Assembly: GCF_000426845.1 (NCBI RefSeq) | Contig: NZ_AUGD01000001.1 | Location: 1 to 64,000, forward strand | Direction: 5' to 3' | Length of the DNA: 64,000 bases | DNA from: Bradyrhizobium sp. in8p8 | Lineage (GTDB): Bacteria > Pseudomonadota > Alphaproteobacteria > Rhizobiales > Xanthobacteraceae | Shown here: in pieces, positions 1 to 8,400 of the stretch | Numbering within the stretch: position 1 is the stretch's first letter | Layout of the letters: the number at the start of each line of letters is the position of its first letter | Notes under the pieces: generated by a model | The model's input: only the letters and a program-made list of their open reading frames with translations | Database searches by the model: none | Told to the model about the DNA's origin: nothing | Program-made: the position numbers and the translations under genes

Positions 1-443
1 CACAGGCCGGCGAAGATGGCGAGATTGATGGCTGCGATTACGAGCAGGAACAGCGCCGACACCGATGTCCCGATCAGGCCGCCGATCTCCTTGAGCAGGC
101 TGTCGCCGCCAAGGCTGACGACGCCGAATGCCAGCAGCATGGTCGCGACGACGACGACGGTGGAATGGCCGAGGGCGAAATAGAGGCCGACGCTGCGCGG
201 CGTCTCACCTGCCTGCATCAGCTTGCGCACGACGTTGTCGATGGCGGCGATGTGATCGGCATCGACGGCGTGGCGAAGGCCGAACACCCAGGCCAGCAGC
301 GCGGTCGCCATGATGGTCGGCCGGTCGCCGAACGCCGCGAAGGCCCAGGCCCATGCAGCGACGTTGGCGGCGATAAGCCCGCCGAACAGCAACGCCATTC
401 CGGGCTCGACCGCCCGCAAAGACAATTTCGTCACGCCAAACAT
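1..443 (-). CDS. Nickel/cobalt transporter, NiCoT (HoxN/HupN/NixA) family, 3' end cut by window edge
   Basis: High-affinity Ni2+/Co2+ permease of the inner membrane. Read on the minus strand from the ATG at 443, the first 65 residues hold a hydrophobic segment and then the NiCoT signature HAVDADH (residues 58-64, the HX4DH metal-recognition motif in the second membrane helix), followed by the typical IAAIDNVVRK. Further hydrophobic helices run to the window edge, so only about 147 residues are visible. The start is the first ATG after the upstream control region; a weak GGA lies before it. A NikR-type operator sits 32 bases upstream, which favours nickel over cobalt as substrate. Such permeases usually feed uptake hydrogenase or urease, neither of which is seen here. 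Confidence 0.9.
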   Translation of the reverse strand, partial: MFGVTKLSLRAVEPGMALLFGGLIAANVAAWAWAFAAFGDRPTIMATALLAWVFGLRHAVDADHIAAIDNVVRKLMQAGETPRSVGLYFALGHSTVVVVATMLLAFGVVSLGGDSLLKEIGGLIGTSVSALFLLVIAAINLAIFAGL

Positions 444-474
444 TCCGTCCGTTACACGCCCCGTCCCGCCATCA

Positions 475-502
475 GTATGATCTTTTCATAGGATGGTCAT
501 AC
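475..502. promoter_or_regulatory. NikR-type operator (GTATGA-N16-TCATAC)
   Basis: GTATGA at 475-480 and TCATAC at 497-502 are separated by exactly 16 bases, identical to the NikR half-sites and spacing described in E. coli. The match extends one base pair or more on each side (CAGTATGA/TCATACTG). It lies just upstream of the nickel permease start, as expected for nickel-dependent repression. No nikR gene is in the window. Confidence 0.8.
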
Positions 503-630
503 TGACCAGTGCAATTCCAACGCACCCGGACCGGGCGCGCGCAGAGCTGGCCGCGCTTCAAGGCCCAGCACGGGTGTCGGGACCTGGCGCTATCGCCTCG
601 GCGCTGTGACGACTTACAATGACATGATGC

Positions 631-1677
631 TCATCCCGGCGAGCCCGCCAGCGCCCCGTCGGATGCCGCCGTCCCGGTCCAGCCCAGCGCCGGCGCGACC
701 TTTTCTGCCACGAGGTCGATCGAGCGCAGCACGTAAGGATGCGGCGCATCGACCGAATGCGCCTGGAACACCAGATCCGTCACCCGCTCCAGCGTGGCAT
801 CCGAGCGGAGCGAAGCGATGACCTCGTCGGCGGTACCGACATGGGTATCAAACGCCGCGATCATTTCCTGCAGGGTCTCGCCCGGCCTGGCGTGGCCGCC
901 CTTGAGGAACTGCGGCAACGCGCGGCGCAGTCCGATCTCTGCGAAGCGCATCGCCTCGCCATGGTCGTCGGCCACGAAGACGCTGCGCGATGCCATGATG
1001 CGCGGCTCGCAGCCGTGTGGCAGCGCCCCGAGATAGGCATCGATGATCGGGTTCTGGATCTCGGCGAGCGTGGCCTTGGGCGCCTCCTTGGATCGCGGCT
1101 GCGTCCGCGACAGCATGAGGCCATCGCCGGCCTTGCCGGCGCGGGCGCCGCCCGCGACCGAGAATGTCGCCTGCCAGATGCGCTTGTCCAATTGCGGCCG
1201 CTGCGGATAGAGCGTATCGCCACCGGCGAGCGGCTTGCCTAGCAAGGCCGTGCGGACGATCTCGAGATTGCGCGCAAAGATCTCGTTGCGTTGGGCGCTA
1301 TCGAGGCCGAAGGCGGCAAAGGCGGACGGGTTGCCGCCGGTGCCGACGCCGAGTTCGAAGCGCCCGTTGCAGAGGAGATCGAGCACCGCGGCGTCCTCTG
1401 CAACCCTGACCGCATTCTCCAGCGGCAGAGTGACGATGCCGGTGCCGAGGCGGATACGCGAGGTCTGGGCGGCGGCGTAACCGAGAAACGCGAAAGGCGA
1501 CGGCAGGCCACCCTCCTGCTCGTGGAAGTGATGCTGCGCGATCCACGCGGAATCCAGGCCCGCTCTTTCGGCGTGCACGATCTGCTCGGCCGCGAAGCGA
1601 TATCGCTCGGCGGCCGGAGCCTCGTCGAGCAGCCGCGTAAAGAAGCCCAGGCGTTTCAGGCTTGCAAGGCGTATCAT
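631..1677 (-). CDS. LLM-class flavin-dependent oxidoreductase (bacterial luciferase-like)
   Basis: FMN-dependent monooxygenase fold, 348 residues. The N-terminal stretch LGFFTRL, the AERAGLDSAWIAQHHF segment, the RIRLGTGIVTLPLENAVRVAED block and the NGRFELGVGTGG block are standard landmarks of the luciferase-like TIM barrel. The substrate cannot be told from sequence. The frame stays open further upstream, but the ATG at 1677 is chosen because AGGGG lies 7 bases before it and the extra upstream residues look non-coding (Arg/Pro-rich). It is divergent from the solute-binding protein at 1902, with about 220 bases between them. A second, distant member of the family lies at 42626-43819. Confidence 0.85.
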   Translation of the reverse strand: MIRLASLKRLGFFTRLLDEAPAAERYRFAAEQIVHAERAGLDSAWIAQHHFHEQEGGLPSPFAFLGYAAAQTSRIRLGTGIVTLPLENAVRVAEDAAVLDLLCNGRFELGVGTGGNPSAFAAFGLDSAQRNEIFARNLEIVRTALLGKPLAGGDTLYPQRPQLDKRIWQATFSVAGGARAGKAGDGLMLSRTQPRSKEAPKATLAEIQNPIIDAYLGALPHGCEPRIMASRSVFVADDHGEAMRFAEIGLRRALPQFLKGGHARPGETLQEMIAAFDTHVGTADEVIASLRSDATLERVTDLVFQAHSVDAPHPYVLRSIDLVAEKVAPALGWTGTAASDGALAGSPG

Positions 1678-1901
1678 ACGACCCCTGTCGGCGAGGTTGG
1701 CCACGTCCCGATGATGTCGATTGCCGCAGTTCCAGGCAAGCGGCCATGGCGCAAGGCTGCCCGCGGGATCGGGCCGGCGCCGCGCAATCCGGCTACGGCG
1801 GCTCGGGCCCGCCGCACCTCTTTGACTCCGCCGAGCCCGACGTGCTGAACTGGCGAGCACACAGCCGGTGACGACGTTGCTTCGAGGGTGGAGGTCATCT
1901 G

Positions 1902-3689
1902 ATGAACGAGAACGAAATCCGCAAATGCATCGCAGAGGTAAAGCAAGGCACGCTGTCGCGGCGCTCTTTCATTAAGACACTGGCCGCGCTCGGAATCGCC
2001 GCGCCGGTCGCGAGCCAGATCCTCGCCTGGCACGACGTCGCCATGGCGGACGCCACGCTTGCCTACAAGCCGACCAAGGCTGGCGGCGGCGGCACGCTCA
2101 AAATCCTGCTCTGGCAGGCGCCCACCCTGCTCAATCCCCATTTCGCGCTCGGCACCAAGGACCAGATCGCCGCGCGCATCTTCTTCGAGCCGCTCGCCGG
2201 CTGGGACAAGGAGGGCAACCTCATTCCCTGCCTTGCCGCCGAGGCTCCGACCAAGGCGAACGGCGGCCTTGCTGCGGACGGCATGAGCGTGGTGTGGAAG
2301 CTCAAGCAGGGCGTCAAGTGGCATGACGGCAAGCCGTTCACCGCCGACGATGTCGTCTTCACCTGGCAGTATGCCGCCGACCTCGCCACCGCGGCATACA
2401 CGACGGGCTCCTACAAGGACATCAAGGTCGAGAAGATCGACGACCATACCGTGAAGGTGAACTTCAGGGCCCCGACGCCGTTCTGGGCCGATCCGTTCGT
2501 CGGCTCGGTCGGGATGGTCCTGCCGAAGCATCATTTCGGCGACTATGTCGGCGCCAAGTCGCGCGAAGCGCCAGGCAATCTGAAGCCGGTCGGCACCGGC
2601 CCGTACAAGTTCGTCGAGTTCAAGCCGGGCGACATGATCCGTGCCGAGCGCAATCCCGACTATCACATCAAGAACCAGCCGCATTTCGACACGCTCGAGG
2701 TCAAGGGCGGCGGTGATGCTGTATCGGCGGCACGTGCCGTGCTGCAGACTGGCGAATACGACTTTGCCTGGAACATGCAGGTGGAGGAGGAGGTGCTCAA
2801 GCGCATGGAGGCCGGCGGCAAGGGCAAGCTCGACATCACGCCGTCCGGCAATGTCGAGTTCATCATCCTCAACACGACGGACCCGTGGACCGAGGTCGAC
2901 GGCGAGCGCTCCAGCGTCAAGACCAAGCACCCGACCCTGTCCGATCCTGCCGTGCGCCGCGCGATCAACCTCCTGATCGACCGCGACTCGATCCAGAAGT
3001 TCATCTATGGGCGCGGCGCCATAGCCACCGCGAGCTTCGTCAACGCGCCCAAGCAGTTCAAGTCGCCCAAGCTGAAATACGAGTTCGATATCGACAAGGC
3101 CAACAAGATCCTCGACGAGGCCGGCTGGATCAGGGGCGCGGACGGCATCCGAGAGAAGGACGGCAAGAAGCTCAAATACGTGTTCCAGACCTCGACCAAC
3201 GCGCCGCGGCAGAAGACGCAGGCCATCATCAAGCAGGCCTGCCAGAAGGCCGGCATCGAGATCGAGATCAAGGCGGTCACCGCCTCGGTGTTCTTCTCCT
3301 CCGACGTCGGCAATCCCGACACATATTCGAAATTCTATGCCGATATGGAGATGTACAACACGACGCAGCCGCAGCCCGATCCGGAACGCCTGCTGAACCA
3401 GTGCGTGTCCTGGGAGATCGCCACCAAGGACAACAAGTGGCTCGGCCGCAACAACTCGCGCTATTCCGACCCCGAGGCCGACAAGGCCTACAAGGCCGCG
3501 CAGAACGAGCTCGATCCGGTCAAGCGCGCCGCGCTGCTGATGAAGGTCGACGAGATCTTCTGCGGGGCGAACGTGTTCCTGCCGCTGCTCTCGCGCCACG
3601 TCGTCAACGCCAGCGTCAACAACTTGATGATCGACATCTCCGGCTGGGACACCATCACGTGGAATGTGGCCGCGTGGCATCGGAGCTGA
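1902..3689 (+). CDS. ABC transporter substrate-binding protein, family 5 (peptide/nickel/opine type), Tat-exported
   Basis: Periplasmic solute-binding protein of 595 residues. It begins with a twin-arginine signal (SRRSFIK, Arg 20-21, then a hydrophobic stretch ending near AMA). The body is SBP_bac_5-like: LNPHFALGTKD, KQGVKWHDGKPFTADDVVFTW, GTGPYKFVEFKPGD and DPAVRRAINLLIDRD are family landmarks. GGAGG lies 8 bases before the ATG. It probably binds an oligopeptide or similar solute for an ABC importer. No permease or ATPase gene follows: the next genes downstream are on the other strand, so the protein is an orphan here and must use a transporter encoded elsewhere. Confidence 0.88.
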   Translation: MNENEIRKCIAEVKQGTLSRRSFIKTLAALGIAAPVASQILAWHDVAMADATLAYKPTKAGGGGTLKILLWQAPTLLNPHFALGTKDQIAARIFFEPLAGWDKEGNLIPCLAAEAPTKANGGLAADGMSVVWKLKQGVKWHDGKPFTADDVVFTWQYAADLATAAYTTGSYKDIKVEKIDDHTVKVNFRAPTPFWADPFVGSVGMVLPKHHFGDYVGAKSREAPGNLKPVGTGPYKFVEFKPGDMIRAERNPDYHIKNQPHFDTLEVKGGGDAVSAARAVLQTGEYDFAWNMQVEEEVLKRMEAGGKGKLDITPSGNVEFIILNTTDPWTEVDGERSSVKTKHPTLSDPAVRRAINLLIDRDSIQKFIYGRGAIATASFVNAPKQFKSPKLKYEFDIDKANKILDEAGWIRGADGIREKDGKKLKYVFQTSTNAPRQKTQAIIKQACQKAGIEIEIKAVTASVFFSSDVGNPDTYSKFYADMEMYNTTQPQPDPERLLNQCVSWEIATKDNKWLGRNNSRYSDPEADKAYKAAQNELDPVKRAALLMKVDEIFCGANVFLPLLSRHVVNASVNNLMIDISGWDTITWNVAAWHRS

Positions 3690-3809
3690 GGGGCGGTGAG
3701 CGCCTATTTTTGCGGCGCAGCGCGAGCCTCGGAACGCTGCACCGAATCCCCTCCACTGTGTGCTCCAGATCACAGCAGAATCACGCGCCTTCCCCTACAA
3801 GGATTGTGC

Positions 3810-3893
3810 ATGGCCGCAAACAAGGTAACGGCGGTACGCACGAGGCTGGGAAGACGATCAACAGCTACGGACTTCGCAAAGCCGTCAGGGTGA
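3810..3893 (+). CDS. Possible 27-residue small protein or sRNA-associated ORF
   Basis: A short frame (MAANKVTAVRTRLGRR...) begins with ATG 6 bases after a good AAGGA and ends inside the ascending arm of a strong rho-independent terminator. It has no recognised family, signal or membrane segment and is basic. The promoter-less look and the lack of a downstream gene on this strand argue against a leader-peptide attenuator. It could be a small protein, the coding part of a short dual-function RNA, or chance. Confidence 0.3.
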   Translation: MAANKVTAVRTRLGRRSTATDFAKPSG

Positions 3894-3912
3894 AGAACCC
3901 GGCGGCTTTTTC
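3879..3912 (+). terminator. Rho-independent terminator
   Basis: AAGCCG...GGGT pairs with ACCC...CGGCTT, followed by a run of T (TTTTTCC). It would end transcripts from the solute-binding protein or from the small ORF whose stop codon it overlaps. Confidence 0.7.
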
Positions 3913-3966
3913 CTTGCTTTCGAACGGCATCGGCTACGGCGTGCAGCGGACGCGGACACCACGCGC

Positions 3967-4245
3967 CTATGAGGCGCCCGAGCCCTTTCGCTCCTCGCGT
4001 TCATCCTCGATCTGGCGTTCGGCTTCGAGCCAAAAGTCCAGCTCCCGATTGCTCGGCCGGCCGGCCTGTTCCCAGAGCTCATAGGCGCGAGTGCGCACCT
4101 TGCCACGACGCATCATGCGAAGGAGCCTTCTTTTCAGCTCATCGGCGAAGCTTCTGAAGCGTTGCCCGGTGCTTTCGTCCCTGACGAGCGAGGCCGCTCG
4201 CGTGGCGAGGTCGATCTGGTGCTCTAGTTTTCTCTGCTCATCCAC
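3967..4245 (-). CDS. DUF2934 domain protein
   Basis: Small cytosolic protein of 92 residues, function unknown. The C-terminal half carries the DUF2934 pattern RTRAYELWEQAGRP...ELDFWLEAERQI, a short helical motif common in rhizobial and acetic acid bacteria. The N-terminal half is charged and helical (LEHQIDLATRAASLVRDE). The start is GTG with only a weak SD. Two more members lie at 4563-4748 and 33599-33862. The neighbouring gene on the same strand at 4566 ends about 135 bases upstream, so they may share a transcript. Confidence 0.75.
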   Translation of the reverse strand: MDEQRKLEHQIDLATRAASLVRDESTGQRFRSFADELKRRLLRMMRRGKVRTRAYELWEQAGRPSNRELDFWLEAERQIEDEREERKGSGAS

Positions 4246-4380
4246 CGCGAAACTGCCGTGGGAACGATCGTTGTCGGAGCCGTGCGGACACTCAATTCTC
4301 TTCCTGGATGGTCCGTTCCCCCTGGATGGAGCGCGCGGGAAGTGATCACCTTTGCAATTGAATCGAAGCAGCCAACGCCG

Positions 4381-4566
4381 CTAGTGCCATGTGGTATCGG
4401 CTTCGACGATCACCACTCTGACTTCAGGGTCCTCGGCCGTGTTGCAGGTGCAGGGCATGCCCTCGCCGCAGCGGCAGCCGCCGAGCTTCTCGCTCCAGAC
4501 CCGGAGCGGATGGTTTTCGCAGACCCATCCAATACCCTGGCAGAATGGGCAGGCCTTGTCGGTCAC
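4381..4566 (-). CDS. Small Cys-rich (zinc-ribbon-like) conserved hypothetical protein
   Basis: A 61-residue protein starting VTDKACPFCQGIGWVCENH and continuing with GGCRCGEGMPCTCN. The three CxC/CxxC pairs (CPFC, CRC, CTC) and the His suggest a metal-binding knuckle, a type I recall as common in Bradyrhizobium genomes but without an assigned function. The GTG start is supported by a four-base GTGA overlap with the stop codon of the DUF2934 gene upstream, which implies translational coupling. The frame is open much further upstream, but that part overlaps the DUF2934 gene and looks non-coding. Confidence 0.65.
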   Translation of the reverse strand: MTDKACPFCQGIGWVCENHPLRVWSEKLGGCRCGEGMPCTCNTAEDPEVRVVIVEADTTWH

Positions 4567-4748
4567 AGCGTATCCGGGGTCCGCAACGTGTTCGACTTGT
4601 CCTCGTTGCGCAGATCCTGCTCGGCTGCGTGCCAGAATTCCTCCTCGCGGCCTTCGGGCTTGCCGGCCTGCTCCCACAATTGATGCGCGCGTTCTCTGAT
4701 CTCTTGCTCGGTCGGCTCGGACAATTGCACCTCCTGCTTGGGAAGCAC
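4563..4748 (-). CDS. DUF2934 domain protein
   Basis: A 61-residue protein almost entirely made of the DUF2934 motif (IRERAHQLWEQAGKPEGREEEFWHAAEQDL). The GTG start has AAGG about 8 bases upstream. Its TGA overlaps the GTG of the Cys-rich gene that follows, so the two form a tight two-gene unit. The function is unknown; the family's short amphipathic helices suggest a protein-interaction or nucleic-acid role, but nothing in the sequence decides this. Confidence 0.7.
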   Translation of the reverse strand: MLPKQEVQLSEPTEQEIRERAHQLWEQAGKPEGREEEFWHAAEQDLRNEDKSNTLRTPDTL

Positions 4749-5357
4749 GGCCCCACCCTTGGGGGGTATGGGGGGCTTGGAGGCGGGGCCGTGCAGACCA
4801 GCGATCGGCGGCGATGCTGGCCCACGGAGTCAAGCTTCGACCACGGGCAAGAGTTCCTTCGCCTGACCGCGACCGGGCGGAATCCATTCCGACCAGCGAA
4901 TTTCGCTCGATTGTCGTGCAGGGGCACGGCACGGCGGCTCGCAAAACCTCGGGCCACGGTCGGTTCCGGGGCAAATGTGAAGATCAAGGATCGATTTCTG
5001 TTTCGCGGCCTCCTCTAACACCCCTATCCAGAACTGTTCGCGCAAGCGCGAAAAAGCTCTCGTACCGAACGGAAAACCGCGCCGACCGCATCCACGACGA
5101 GGTGATTGCGAAACGGCGCAATCCCCGTCTGCGCCGCAAGCCTTCCGCGTTAGAAAACAGGCCTCTTCCGTCCAACCTTGGCCGCTACTTGGACGATTCA
5201 CGCGAAGACATCGGCAGCCTCCAACAATCGTCTACCACGGCCGCTTCTGACCCGTCCGTTTCCACACAACCAAGACCATAGCGGACATTCGAGGCCCGTC
5301 TCTAGAGTTTGGTCTTCCGTCTTGTTTCACCGGCATCGACGCCAGCGCGTTTGCGAA
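4749..5357. other. Intergenic region, no gene supported
   Basis: About 600 bases between the DUF2934 gene and the terminator of the giant RTX gene. Several overlapping open frames exist on both strands but none has a recognisable family, a consistent SD or better codon use than its neighbours. A C/G-rich tract lies at about 4750-4795. Confidence 0.5.
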
Positions 5358-5389
5358 GAACCACGGAACGCTCTTGCGTTCCGTGGTTC
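5358..5389 (-). terminator. Strong hairpin downstream of the RTX nuclease gene
   Basis: A perfect 14-base inverted repeat (GAACCACGGAACGC and its complement) with a TCTT loop begins about 18 bases after the stop codon of the giant gene. The T-run beyond it on the minus strand is short, so it may act as an imperfect intrinsic terminator or mRNA 3' end protector. Confidence 0.65.
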
Positions 5390-5407
5390 GGTTCAGTCGG
5401 CGACGGA

Positions 5408-8400
5408 TCAGACGAAGCGGAAATCGTCTGCCGCGAGCGAGGCCATCTGCATATTGGCCAGGGTCACGGTGTCGTCGGCATCGAGCGTCACGACGACGTT
5501 GTTGCCGACCTGCGTGGTGTGCGACATCACTTCGGCGAAGTCGGCGAACAGGCTGCTCGAGAATTGCAGCACGTCGGCCGAGCCACCGCTGGCGGCGAAG
5601 TCGGTGACGGTGTCCTTGCCGAAGCCGGCGGCGAACGTGAACACGTCGGCGCCCGAACCACCGGACAGGATGTCGTTGCCGGCATCGCCCGCGAGGATGT
5701 CGGCACCCGAGCCACCCTTGATGGTGTCGTTGCCGGCACCGCCATTCAGCATGTCGTTCTCGGAGCCGCCATCGATGTTGTCGTCGCCGTCGCCGCCGGA
5801 GACGACGTCGACCCCCGAACCGCCCTTCAACGTGTCCTTGCCGACGCCACCCTCGATCACGTCGTTGCCGGAGCCACCGTCGACGCTATCGTCGCCTTCG
5901 CCGCCACGCAGCGTGTCATTGCCGGCACCACCGGCGATGACATCGTTACCGGCTCCGCCATCGAACATATCGGCGCCGTTGCCGCCTGTGACATGGTCCG
6001 CACCGGCACCGAGCACGAAGCCCTCGATGCCGCTGAAGTGGTCGGTGCCAATGCCTGCGCCGGTCGCGGTGCCGGACACCAGGTTGATGGTGACCGCACC
6101 GGTGGCGTCGGACAGATCCAACAGATCCTGACCGAAGCCGCCGTCGATGGTGTCGTCACCAGCACCGCCACGGAGCACGTCGTCGCCGAAGCCGCCGAGC
6201 AGCACGTCGTCACCGGCGCCGCCGATCAGCAGGTCATTGCCAAGGCCGCCATTCAGGGTGTTGGCTCCGGCCGAGCCGATCAGCGTGTCGTCATACGCCG
6301 TGCCTACCGCGTTCTCGATCCCGGCGAGATGGTCGGCGCCCGGGATGTAGCCGGGATAGTAGGCCAGCCCGGAGTCGAGATCGATCGTCAGCTTGAACGA
6401 GATGTTGCTGTAGTCGATGGTGTCGACGCCGTCGCCGCCATCGTAGCGATCCAGACCATAGCCGCCGATGAAGGTGTCGTCGCCGGCGCCGCCGAACACC
6501 AGATCGTTGCCAAGGCCGCCGACGATCGTATCGCTGCCGCCGGTTCCGGTGCGCAGCGTCCAGGTGCCGTCGGCGAAGCCGAGTTCCTCGATGTTGCTGA
6601 GCGTGTCGGTGCCGTCGGTGCCGGCCTGATCAGCGATGTTCACCGAGTCATCGGCGTTCAGCGTCATCGCGTAACCGGCAATCGCGCCGGAGAAGGTCGC
6701 GGTGTCGGTCCCGGCGCCGCCGTCGATGATGTCGTCACCGGCACCACCAATGATCAGATCGTCGCCGTCGTTGCCGTAGATCTCGTCGTTGCCTGCATCG
6801 CCGTAGACGGTGTCGTTGCCCTGGTTGGCATAGATCCGATCGTTGCCTTCGCCGCCGTGGATGGTGTCGTTACCGAACGAGGTGTAGATCTCGTCATTCC
6901 CGGCACCGCCGTCGATCTCCATCTTGGTCGAGATCCAGTCGTTGGAGATCAAGATATCGTTGCCGTCGCCGAGCAGGATCTGGCCCTGGATATCGGACCC
7001 GATCCAGATGTTGACGAAGTCGTCGCCGGCGCCGAGATCGACCTTGCCGACGATCTTGCCGGTGTTGCCGAGCCTGTCGTTGCCGTCGCCGAAGCTGACG
7101 TCGCCGGTGATGACGCCGGAGCTCTGGTTGATCAGCTCGTCGGCACCGGCGCCGAGCAGGACGTCGCCGGTGATGATGGCGCGGTTGACGATCAGATCGT
7201 CACCCTCGCCCATGTTCACCGCTGATCCGCCGGTGGCGGTGATCGAGCCGTCATTGCTCAGCGTGTCGCTGCCGCCGCCCATCGAGACGCCGCCGACGAT
7301 CTGGCCGGTGGCGCTGTTGGTGAGGCTGTCGGCATATGTGCCGACCAGGTTGATCGCCTCGTTGCCGCGCAGGTCGAACCGCGCCGCATCCTCGGGGGTG
7401 ACCCCTTCCGGACCGTGGCCGTCACCCTTGATCAGGCCGTGGTTGACGATGGTCGTCACCCCCAGCGCGTTGGCGTTGCTGGAGTTGTCGACCTGGATCG
7501 CACGGCCGTAGCCGTAGATCTCGCCGCCGGCATTGTTGACGATGCTGCCGCCGCCGATCGCGATCGCTTCGGAGACGTTCGGCTCGCCGTCGTGATAGCC
7601 CTCGGCGCCGAGGCCCGAGATCTTGCCGTAGTTCACGATCTGCACCAGACCGTCGACATCGATGGCGTCGCCGTCGCTGTCGGACAGTTCGGCCGAGCGG
7701 CCCTCCATCACGCCGTGGTTGGTGATGAACGCCTTCTGCGCTTCGGTCCCGTCGGTGTCCAGGTTCACGGCGGACCCGTTGCGGCCGATCATCGTGCCAC
7801 TGTTGATGACGGTGACGGCATTGTCACCGGTTACAGCGTGACGCGAACCTTCCATCCAGCCACCGGCATAGTTGGTGACCTTGCCGCCGGTGTCGCTCTG
7901 GAAGTCGATCAGATCGCCTCCGCCCACGAACGTCGGATCCGTCGTGATCGTCCCCCAGTTGTTGACGACGCCGTCAGTTCCCGGGCGGATCACGTCGGTG
8001 TCGCTGCCATGCTGGCGGATGACGCCCCCGGCAAGGTTGTTGATCACCGCCGAGGCGCCGTTGTTGTCGAAGGTGCGGAAGTCGATGACGCGGCCGTTCG
8101 CTTCGATCACGCCGGCGTTGTTGACGATGATGGTCGCGTCGGCGTGACCGGCCCGTTCCGGGGTCAGCGCGCCGCGGACGACGCCGCCGGCCTGGTTGTC
8201 GAGGGTCACCGAGCCGGTCGCCCCCGCCGTGGTGGTGAGCGCACGGGTCGAGCCCGAGATCTCGCCGGCATTGTCGATGACCGCGTTGCCACCGCCCTGC
8301 CAGACGATAGCGTTGCCGGACACAGAGAGCGCGCCGCCGGCCTCGATGGCGACGTGATCGTTGTTGTCCACGACGAGGCTCGAAGCCAGCATCGCGCCGC

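Noticed and set aside
1674..3773. A 699-residue frame on the minus strand over the solute-binding protein gene
   Set aside because: Antisense shadow; the plus-strand gene has a signal peptide, SD and clear family motifs.
4381..4974. Long 197-residue frame including the Cys-rich mini-protein
   Set aside because: The part upstream of 4566 overlaps the DUF2934 gene and has no consistent coding look; the coupled GTG start explains the real protein.
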